Source: Haloferula helveola
GTDB lineage: Bacteria; Verrucomicrobiota; Verrucomicrobiia; Verrucomicrobiales; Akkermansiaceae
NCBI RefSeq assembly: GCF_037076345.1
Contig: NZ_AP024702.1
Coordinates: 5,580,001 to 5,644,000 of the forward strand
DNA length: 64,000 bases
Direction of reading: 5' to 3'
Positions 53,423 through 60,925 of this stretch are shown piece after piece (position 1 is the first letter of the stretch; each line of letters opens with the position of its first letter). The notes under the pieces were generated by a model. That model worked only from the letters and a program-made list of their open reading frames with translations, did not search any database and was not told the origin of the DNA. Both the position numbers and the translations under genes were made by a program.

Positions 53423-53857
53423 GCGGTCAAGAAGGCTGGCAGCGAAGACGGCCGCTCTCGTCCATTGAAGCCCGCCGCGAAACTTTCCCGAAAGCCGCGA
53501 CACCCGCCCCACCAATTTGCACGTTGCTTAAGATTTCCTGACAGTAAGGGTATCACTGAACTTTCGAGGCTCCTAGGCAGATCGCGAGACTCCGCTCCCA
53601 AACTGACGTGGCACATTGCAACTTCGGTGCACGGATTTCCCATTGGGACTGCTGGGGTTATTCACATGTGTTCAAATGCATTTGAAATCCATGGAGGAAG
53701 AACAATCAGCTCTTCCTGATTACCAGCCAAGTCGTGGGACCGGGTTTGTCTTCAACTGTCTTCACGACTCCTGCACTGTTAGGTCGTGCCGAGAGGGTTT
53801 CCTACGGAATTTGTTAGGGCATCCAGCTCGGAAGACCACCTCCCACCCCCCGAGCCA
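53423..53857. other. 435-base divergent intergenic region
   Basis: It lies between rex (leftward) and the PEP-CTERM gene (rightward). It contains adjacent palindromes at 53663-53686 (separate entry). No open frame has a convincing protein composition, and I see no RNA gene. It is AT-richer than its surroundings near 53660-53690, which fits regulatory DNA for one or both genes. Confidence 0.6.
53663..53686. promoter_or_regulatory. Adjacent palindromes, candidate operator
   Basis: CACATGTG (53663-53670) is an 8-base palindrome and is followed directly by TTCAAATGCATTTGAA (53671-53686), a perfect 16-base palindrome. The site is about 240 bases upstream of rex and about 170 bases upstream of the PEP-CTERM gene. 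It does not fit the Rex consensus TTGTGAANNNNTTCACAA well, although it contains TTCACA. The bound protein is unknown. Confidence 0.45.
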
Positions 53858-54541
53858 ATGAAATCTCTTCCGTCTAACGGACCGCTCCGGGCAAGACTGC
53901 CCCGACTGACCGGAGTCACCATCGCAGCATCGATGCTTGCCATGTGCGGCTGGTGCTCCGCTCTCACCATGAGCTTCTACCGGATCACCGACAACGCTTC
54001 CGATGATGTCTCCAATGACATCTTCCTGGAAGTCACCGATCTGGGCTCAGGCATGGCGCTTTTCGAACTCAGCCGAGGAGACACCTATGAAGGACTCATC
54101 GGTGAGGTTTACTTCCAGACCGAGGGCACCAATATCATCGGGGTCGAGTTCGACCCGGTCTTCTCGGCCGCCAACGTGGTCTACACGTCAGGCGCGAGTC
54201 CGGCCGACCCTCCGGCAAGCAATACCAACGACCCTCCCGATCCGGCTACCTTCATCACCAGCTACTCGTTTGACTCGCACAACAGCGAAGCAATCCAGCC
54301 TGAGGCAGATCTCGAGTATGGCGGATTCAAGGCGACCTACAGCGGGACCTACGACGACCTGGAGACGGCCCTGTTCAATGGCGAAGTGAAACTGGCGGTC
54401 CACGTCCGGGGTATCGGATCGCAGAGTGACACCTTCATTACCGGAATTCCGACGACGACCATTCCGGAGCCGTCGGTCGCACTGCTGACCGCGATGGGTT
54501 CGTTCTTCCTGCTCCGCAGACGCCGACAGCCCTCGGCCTGA
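53858..54541 (+). CDS. PEP-CTERM exported protein
   Basis: 227 residues. A basic N-terminus and hydrophobic signal segment (about 17-36, GVTIAASMLAMCGWCSALT) precede a beta-rich mature part. The C-terminus is a PEP-CTERM sorting signal: IPEPSVALLTAMGSFFLLRRRRQ, a Pro-Glu-Pro-type motif, hydrophobic segment and basic tail. Such proteins are processed by exosortase and exported with exopolysaccharide or to the surface. No exosortase gene is in the window. The middle domain is not recognised. A strong terminator follows. Confidence 0.85.
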   Translation: MKSLPSNGPLRARLPRLTGVTIAASMLAMCGWCSALTMSFYRITDNASDDVSNDIFLEVTDLGSGMALFELSRGDTYEGLIGEVYFQTEGTNIIGVEFDPVFSAANVVYTSGASPADPPASNTNDPPDPATFITSYSFDSHNSEAIQPEADLEYGGFKATYSGTYDDLETALFNGEVKLAVHVRGIGSQSDTFITGIPTTTIPEPSVALLTAMGSFFLLRRRRQPSA

Positions 54542-54570
54542 TTCTTCCCCCAGATTCCCCCCGAAACGAG

Positions 54571-54606
54571 AAACGCCCGTCTCCTCTCACGGAGACGGGC
54601 GTTTTT
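54571..54606. terminator. Terminator between the PEP-CTERM and gap genes
   Basis: The 14-bp arms AAACGCCCGTCTCC (54571-54584) and GGAGACGGGCGTTT (54591-54604) pair around a 6-base loop, followed by more T on the plus strand (54605-54606). The A-run on the left arm gives a T-run on the minus strand, so it can serve both converging genes. It lies 29 bases past the PEP-CTERM stop and 25 bases past the gap stop. Confidence 0.88.
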
Positions 54607-54631
54607 GCGAAAACGTTGCGGAAGGCGCGGA

Positions 54632-55732
<1,101 letters not shown>

Positions 55733-55825
55733 TCATCGGACGCGGCCCGGTAGGCGATGTCGGCGTTCAGGCCGCCGGCGGCGGGATTATCCACCGACCT
55801 TCCCAGCCGTCAATGCCCCCGTGGG

Positions 55826-56827
55826 TCACGAATTCCCCGGCGCGGGCCTGGCGGTCGAACACAGCCAGTGAACCACTCCGGCCAGCAGAATCCCGGCCAA
55901 ACCGACGTGAAGGACCTGAACCGCGGCGTAGATGTGGATCTGCGACATCACGACGCCGAGAACCATCTGGGCAAGGACCAAGCCCAGCACCAGCTTCACC
56001 GCGAAGCCGATCTCTCCGGCCGTTGCCCGCTTGGTGACCACATATCCCCCGATCGCCGCCCCCACGATGAGCCACGAAAAACTCCGATGCAGGAGGTAAA
56101 CCGTGCTTTGCTCCAGAGTCTGGATCCACTCGCTCCGCGGTTCGCCGACGTGGTTCTTGGCCATTTCGTCGGTCATTTCCCGGATCTGGGTGCCCATGAT
56201 CCCCTCGGCGACGACCAGGATAAGAAGCAAGCCGACCGTGATCCGAACCCTCCCTCGGTCGCCATCGCGCAGCGGGAGGGTACGGGGACGCTCACTCCCG
56301 CGCCAAAAGGTGTAGGTCAACGTCGCCACCAGCAACATCGCGAGCGCCATGTGGACGGTCAGAACACCGGGAGCCAAACCGCTCCAGACCACCCGGGCGC
56401 CCATCACGGCGTTGACCAGCACCAGGATCAGCGACACCAGCGCAGTCCACCAAACGATCCTTTGACCGGGCGGCCTGCCGAATGCGGCAATCACGGTGGC
56501 GAGCGAGAAAAGCCCGACCGGCAAGGCGAAGAGACGGTTGATGAACTCGGTCCAGACGTGGCGGGGATTGAAGGACTCGAGAATGTGCTCGGGCGTGACG
56601 GTCGAGGGATCCCGCCCCAGACGCTCCGCCTTCGCTTGGAACTTCTCGAAGTCGATTTTCGAAAGATCCACCTGCTCCACCTTCCACGGCGGGATCAGGC
56701 ATCCCCAACAGGTCGGCCAGTCGGGACATCCCAGACCGGCACCGGTCACTCTCACGATGGCTCCGACAAACAGGAGCACCAGGACCGAGACAAGGGCGGC
56801 GAAGGCAAGTTTCTGGAAGCGATTCAT
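55826..56827 (-). CDS. ctaA: Heme A synthase
   Basis: 333 residues, about eight transmembrane segments. Oxidises the C8 methyl of heme O to a formyl group to make heme A for aa3-type cytochrome oxidase. Family signatures: GAIVRVTGAGLGCPDWPTCWG at the N-terminus, FNPRHVWTEFINRLFALPVG, TVHMALAMLLVATL, VYLLHRSFSWLIVG and LHVGLAGILLA; the four His residues ligate the two hemes. The Cys pair (CPDW, TCWG) is retained. No oxidase subunit or ctaB gene is near, so it is uncoupled from its usual operon. The permease gene lies upstream, 54 bases away on the same strand. Confidence 0.93.
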   Translation of the reverse strand: MNRFQKLAFAALVSVLVLLFVGAIVRVTGAGLGCPDWPTCWGCLIPPWKVEQVDLSKIDFEKFQAKAERLGRDPSTVTPEHILESFNPRHVWTEFINRLFALPVGLFSLATVIAAFGRPPGQRIVWWTALVSLILVLVNAVMGARVVWSGLAPGVLTVHMALAMLLVATLTYTFWRGSERPRTLPLRDGDRGRVRITVGLLLILVVAEGIMGTQIREMTDEMAKNHVGEPRSEWIQTLEQSTVYLLHRSFSWLIVGAAIGGYVVTKRATAGEIGFAVKLVLGLVLAQMVLGVVMSQIHIYAAVQVLHVGLAGILLAGVVHWLCSTARPAPGNS

Positions 56828-56881
56828 CGCGCGCCGGAACGATGTCCGGATCCGCCACAGGCGCGAGCGGAAAAACCCCGA

Positions 56882-58165
56882 CTAGGAGCGCCCGACGGCA
56901 TCGGCCGTGTCGTTGGACAGCCCCGGATCCTCCTCCACCAGTTCTTCTTTACCGGATTCTGCAAGAATCCGCTGCTCTTCCTTCGGCCGATTCGACTCCT
57001 TGCCAATCGCGACCGCGATCCACCGGAACTCCTCGCTGTTATCGAGGATCACCTTGACCATCATCGTCAACGGAACCGCCAGGAGCATGCCGATCGGCCC
57101 CCACAGCCAACCCCAGAAGATCACCGAAACCAGCACCACCAGTGTCGAAAGTCCGAAGCGACGCCCCATGAGCATCGGCTCGATCACATTGCCGAGGAAG
57201 GTATTGATCAGGAAGTAGCCGCCACCAACCGCCACCGCTTCCGGAGTGCCAAGCACCAGCAGTGCGAGCAAGGTCGGGGGCACTCCCGCGATGAACGAAC
57301 CGACAACCGGAATATAGTTCAGGGCAAAGGCAAGAATCCCCCAGAGCGGCCAGAAGTCGACATTCGCCGCCCAGCACAACGCGCCGGCAAGGACACCGGT
57401 CGCGAGACTCACCGCGGTCTTGATGCCGAGATAGCGCTGGGTGTCCTTGATCGCGCTGAGCATGCGCTGGATGTTCGGGCCTCTGGCCTCACACACCGCG
57501 TCCATCCGGCGACCGAACATCCGTGCTTCTGTCAGCATGAAGATTGTCAGGATAATCACCACCAACGACGTCCCGAAAAACGTGACTACACGACCAACGA
57601 CGTCGGTTCCGAGGTTCCAGATCTGCGCGAACTTCAGCTCCCGCAGCTGACCGATGAGCACCTCCGCCGCCTGGGTAACCCTCGCCTCGCTGATCTCCTC
57701 TTCCGTGGGCGCAGGCTCGATCGGAACCGCACGGGGCGCATCCTCCAACTCCGACGGGTCGGGTTCGCCCACCGGACCCGACTGCCACCATGCCCGCACC
57801 TTGTCCTCCGCTCCGGCAACCGAGTCGACCGCATCCTCCAGCTTGCTGATCATCAGCGGACCGTAGTCGGTGTTCCATTTGGTTTGCAGGTCACCGACGA
57901 CCGACAGCGCGAGAAAGACGATGCCGGTCAGGAACGCGAAATCGACGAGAACGGTCAGCAGCACGGCGATCACGCGTGGCACGCGATGATTCCTCAGCCA
58001 GTTGGTGATCGGAAAACTGATGGTCGCGATGAAGAACGCCAGCAGGACCGGCACGAAGAAACTCTGCGCCGCCTTAAGCCCGGCGATCAATACGACCAGC
58101 GACGCCAGGAGCAACAGCACCTGTGCTGCCCGGGGTCGTCTTGCGGTCGAAACGGCTCGGCTCAT
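56882..58165 (-). CDS. AI-2E-family (PerM-like) membrane protein
   Basis: 427 residues. About eight transmembrane segments in the layout of the AI-2 exporter/PerM family: LASLVVLIAGLKAAQSFFVPVLLAFFI at the N-terminus, GILAFALNYIPVVGSFIAGVPPTLLAL and NTFLGNVIEPMLMGRRFGLS near the C-terminus. A soluble insert (about 115-175) is rich in Pro and Glu. Members export diverse small molecules or sodium; the substrate is unknown. The C-terminal 45 residues are a charged tail. Confidence 0.88.
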   Translation of the reverse strand: MSRAVSTARRPRAAQVLLLLASLVVLIAGLKAAQSFFVPVLLAFFIATISFPITNWLRNHRVPRVIAVLLTVLVDFAFLTGIVFLALSVVGDLQTKWNTDYGPLMISKLEDAVDSVAGAEDKVRAWWQSGPVGEPDPSELEDAPRAVPIEPAPTEEEISEARVTQAAEVLIGQLRELKFAQIWNLGTDVVGRVVTFFGTSLVVIILTIFMLTEARMFGRRMDAVCEARGPNIQRMLSAIKDTQRYLGIKTAVSLATGVLAGALCWAANVDFWPLWGILAFALNYIPVVGSFIAGVPPTLLALLVLGTPEAVAVGGGYFLINTFLGNVIEPMLMGRRFGLSTLVVLVSVIFWGWLWGPIGMLLAVPLTMMVKVILDNSEEFRWIAVAIGKESNRPKEEQRILAESGKEELVEEDPGLSNDTADAVGRS

Positions 58166-58224
58166 CTTCGCTCGGCCAGCATAAGCCTACGTACCGTCGG
58201 CGACAAAGAAATCCTTCCCGCATT

Positions 58225-59235
58225 TCACGCGGTACTGAGACCGCGGCTGCCGGTCCAAGCGCGAACGCCGACCGAGCGGCGCGGTGGCACGTCGAAAAAC
58301 CCATCAAGACCGGGTCTCTCCAACAGGTCCGCAAGTGCCGGCACCGGCTCCGGCCATTTCCAACGGAAACCCAACCCGGCCAAGCGATGCGGCTCCACCC
58401 AGCGACTTTTCAGCACAAGTTCGGTCTCGGTGGAGAGCGCACGCGCACCCAGTTCCAGCACCCACCGCGGCGACGGAACCCCGATGGGCATCGCATGTAC
58501 CTCACGGAAGGCCGCCATCAGTTCCCGATTGGTGGGAGCACACGGTGCGGTCAGATTGAATACGCCATCCGCCAGCGGATTGGCTTCGAGCGTTTCGATC
58601 GCGGAAATCACGTCGTCCATGTGCATCCAACTGACCCGCTGGCATCCCTTGCCCATCGTGCCTCCCAGACCACTTCGGGTGAGCCTGCCGAGCACGTCGA
58701 AAACCGATCCCCTCTCGTTGGCCATCACCATGCCCAAACGCAATGCCAGCTTGCGGGTGGCGGCCGGCACCGGTGCGGAGAAGAACGACTCCTCCCACGC
58801 ACGGGCGACTTCGAACGAAAAACCTTCGCCCGGCTCCCCCTTCCATTCGTCCTGAGGCTGATCCTCGGCGTGGCGGTACCAAGTCGCGGTGCTGGCGTTC
58901 ATCCAGACCCGCGGCGGCACCGAGCAGGCATCGATCGCGCGTCCGATCGCCCGCGTCGACCCGGTCCGTGACCCGAGGATCTCCGCGCGGTTCGGCTCAT
59001 TGTAGCGGCAATCCACGCTGCGACCCGCGAGGTTGACGACCAGAGCAGCACCTTCCAGCGCCAGCGACCACGGACCTTCGGAGCTCCCGTCCCACTGCAG
59101 AAACATGGCTCCTTCGGGAACTCCGTCCTTCCGCCTGGCCACTGCCACTACCTCCCGACCCCGCTGTAGGAAATGACGACAGAGATAGCGGCCGATGAAT
59201 CCGTTCGCTCCGAAAATGACGACGGTTCCTTTCAT
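58225..59235 (-). CDS. TIGR01777-type epimerase/NAD-dependent reductase
   Basis: 336 residues from the ATG at 59235. An SDR-fold protein of the YfcH type: Rossmann motif IFGANGFIGRYLCRHFL at the N-terminus, LVVNLAGRSVDCRYN, NASTATWYRH and the C-terminal domain LSTETELVLKSRWVEPHRLAGLGFRW (DUF1731-like). The substrate is unknown. The start overlaps the preceding DCC-family gene by ATGA, so they are translationally coupled. The last residues (PPRRSVGVRAWTGSRGLST) look like a random extension past the family end. Confidence 0.88.
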   Translation of the reverse strand: MKGTVVIFGANGFIGRYLCRHFLQRGREVVAVARRKDGVPEGAMFLQWDGSSEGPWSLALEGAALVVNLAGRSVDCRYNEPNRAEILGSRTGSTRAIGRAIDACSVPPRVWMNASTATWYRHAEDQPQDEWKGEPGEGFSFEVARAWEESFFSAPVPAATRKLALRLGMVMANERGSVFDVLGRLTRSGLGGTMGKGCQRVSWMHMDDVISAIETLEANPLADGVFNLTAPCAPTNRELMAAFREVHAMPIGVPSPRWVLELGARALSTETELVLKSRWVEPHRLAGLGFRWKWPEPVPALADLLERPGLDGFFDVPPRRSVGVRAWTGSRGLSTA

Positions 59236-59708
59236 GCCCCCACCCCCTCCTTGGCAGTCCGCAAGGTTGGCAATCGACAGGACCCTTCCGGACAATTGAA
59301 TTCAGCCACCTCCGCCTCGATCTGCCGTTCGGAGCGCAGTCCGAGCAGCTTGGACAGACTCAAGCGGTGCTGCGATATCCCGTGAACGATGCGCCTGAGG
59401 AATGGCCGGAACCGGGGCGATGCAAGATCGTGTGCCCGCAACCGATGCGCTTTGGTCGCCCAAAGACACACCAGCCAGGCATCCGGCCCCTGCCACCAAT
59501 GCCCGTCGCCGGCGAGCACGACGCATTCCTTATCGGCTCCAAGTGACCCGATCTCCGGCATTAACCGCAGGGCTTCCGGTGAGTCGTATCCGACGAAACG
59601 CACGGCCACCCACAGCGGCTGTTCTTCCAGCCAGGAGCGGAACGTCCGGCAAAGGCCACAATTGGGGTCGTAGAAGACCGTCAGGCAATCGATCGGCTCT
59701 TCGTTCAT
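59232..59708 (-). CDS. DCC-family thiol-disulfide oxidoreductase-like protein
   Basis: 158 residues. A DUF393 (DCC) protein with a C-x-x-C site CGLC in TVFYDPNCGLCRTF, placed after the first strand as in thioredoxin folds; the DCC family usually has DGxCxxC. A second Cys pair near the C-terminus (NCPEGSC) is unusual. The ATG at 59708 begins the conserved N-terminus; the longer open frame upstream overlaps the next gene in antisense-like composition. It is the middle gene of a three-gene operon behind a shared palindrome. Confidence 0.85.
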   Translation of the reverse strand: MNEEPIDCLTVFYDPNCGLCRTFRSWLEEQPLWVAVRFVGYDSPEALRLMPEIGSLGADKECVVLAGDGHWWQGPDAWLVCLWATKAHRLRAHDLASPRFRPFLRRIVHGISQHRLSLSKLLGLRSERQIEAEVAEFNCPEGSCRLPTLRTAKEGVGA

Positions 59709-59712
59709 CGGA

Positions 59713-60129
59713 TCAGGCGTTGGGTGTGAAAGCTTGGCCCACACCGCTCCGACCGTGCGGCAGAGCCGGAGGACCGCTTCTCTCCAACTCCGCCCTACGG
59801 CGCAATCGGGTGAACACGAACAGATTGAAGAAGTGCATCGCACCAAGCACCAACAGCACCACCCCCATCTTGGCGCTCAGAGCCTCAAAGATCCCGCGAA
59901 CGGCGACAACCTCGTCGACCACCTTAAGGTAAAGCGAGACGAAGCCGATATTGATCAAATAGAAGCCGACCACCAGCAGGTGATTGACGCTGTCGGCGAG
60001 CTGCTCGTTCCCGTGAAAGCAATCGACCAGGAAAATGCGGCCGTTGCGGTGCAGCGTTCGCGCCACCCAAATCGTCAGCGGCAGGGCAAGCGTGAGATAG
60101 AGAGCGTAGGTAGTGACGGTTGGATTCAT
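59713..60129 (-). CDS. Small integral membrane protein of unknown function
   Basis: 138 residues with three hydrophobic segments (about 8-24, ALYLTLALPLTIWVAR; 50-70, HLLVVGFYLINIGFVSLYL; 86-110, KMGVVLLVLGAMHFFNLFVFTRLRR). A conserved-looking HRNGRIFLVDCFHGNE lies between the first two. I do not recognise the family. It is the first gene of the operon that continues with the DCC protein (4 bases apart) and the epimerase. A palindrome nearly identical to the one at the GbsR-like gene lies 18 bases upstream of its start. Confidence 0.75.
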   Translation of the reverse strand: MNPTVTTYALYLTLALPLTIWVARTLHRNGRIFLVDCFHGNEQLADSVNHLLVVGFYLINIGFVSLYLKVVDEVVAVRGIFEALSAKMGVVLLVLGAMHFFNLFVFTRLRRRAELERSGPPALPHGRSGVGQAFTPNA

Positions 60130-60147
60130 GTTCTTTTTGTTCTGTAG

Positions 60148-60165
60148 TTTCAGTAACTAATGAAA
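60148..60165. promoter_or_regulatory. Palindrome B, candidate operator of the membrane protein/DCC/epimerase operon
   Basis: TTTCAGTAACTAATGAAA has TTTCA/TGAAA arms. It matches the palindrome at 60706-60723 in 15 of 18 positions. It lies 18 bases upstream of the membrane-protein start, a place where a bound repressor would block the promoter or leader. Confidence 0.6.
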
Positions 60166-60181
60166 TTAATGGGCAAATGAA

Positions 60182-60703
60182 TTAGCCGAGGAGTTTGGCC
60201 GCAAGCTGGACCGCGAAGCCGTGCTTCATCCCGGCGACCTTGTCCGCCACCTTCGAGGCGAAGCCGACAAACTCCTCAAGCTGGCGCATCTGCTCGTGGA
60301 ACTGCTTCCCTTCCGGCGAGGTCATCTCCCGGCTGTCTTCGGCGCATTGGTGAAGCACTCCGAGCGCCGGTTCGATCTCCCTGCGCTTCCGTTCCCGAGC
60401 CACGGTCGTGAAAATCTGCCACACATCCTTCTCCGCTTCGAAGTATTCCCGGCGCTCGCCCTTCTTCACGACGCTCTTGATGAGCCCCCATGCCACCAAC
60501 TCCTTGAGGTTGGTATGCGCATTCCCCCGGCTGATCTCGAGCGCCTCCATCACATCGTCGGTGCTCATCGAGCCGGGCGTCGACATCAGCAGCGCATGAA
60601 TCTGGGCCATCGTACGTGGAATCCCCCATTGGGTGCCCAAGGCGCCCCACTGGCCCACGAACTGCTCCCGGGCCTGATTGAGTTGCTCGTGCTCCCTGCT
60701 CAT
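60182..60703 (-). CDS. GbsR/MarR-family transcriptional regulator
   Basis: 173 residues. A winged helix domain like that of GbsR (MSREHEQLNQAREQFVGQWGALGTQWGIPRTMAQIHALLM, MSTDDVMEALEISRGNAHTNLKELVAWGLIKSVVKKGERREYF) followed by a long helical part ending GFAVQLAAKLLG. GbsR proteins sense choline or related solutes in osmoprotection, but this family is broad. The ATG at 60703 gives the canonical family start; the frame runs upstream to 60799. A palindrome ends 3 bases before this start, so it overlaps the leader and probably mediates autoregulation. A possible promoter is TTGCTT, 18 bases, TATTTT on the minus strand just upstream of the palindrome. Confidence 0.88.
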   Translation of the reverse strand: MSREHEQLNQAREQFVGQWGALGTQWGIPRTMAQIHALLMSTPGSMSTDDVMEALEISRGNAHTNLKELVAWGLIKSVVKKGERREYFEAEKDVWQIFTTVARERKRREIEPALGVLHQCAEDSREMTSPEGKQFHEQMRQLEEFVGFASKVADKVAGMKHGFAVQLAAKLLG

Positions 60704-60705
60704 AT

Positions 60706-60723
60706 TTTCAGTAAATTCTGAAA
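60706..60723. promoter_or_regulatory. Palindrome A, candidate GbsR-like autoregulatory operator
   Basis: TTTCAGTAAATTCTGAAA (extended by one more T/A pair at 60705 and 60724) has arms TTTCAG/CTGAAA around a TAAATT centre. It sits just before the GbsR-like start and overlaps the likely -10 region. It shares 15 of 18 bases with palindrome B. Confidence 0.65.
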
Positions 60724-60925
60724 ATACAGAACCCGCAAGCCGAAAAGCAAACATTTCACCAACAACTGTTACGAACGAGACACGCAACAAGTCCTGCATT
60801 CCGCGGCCCGACCGAATAGCTGGTCTCCGCGGATCGGAGGGCTAAGCTGCTGTCCGGAATGCCCCGGGATCCAGTCCCGCCATACCTCCCTCAGACCGAA
60901 AAGCACCCCATCAGAAAACCAGACG

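Noticed and set aside
53671-53686. Rex operator
   Set aside because: The palindrome does not fit the Rex consensus TTGTGAANNNNTTCACAA; I report it only as an operator for an unknown protein.
55757-58855. 1,032-codon plus-strand open frame
   Set aside because: It covers ctaA, the AI-2E-family gene and the start of the epimerase gene in antisense; the residues are Arg/His/Gln-rich and not protein-like.
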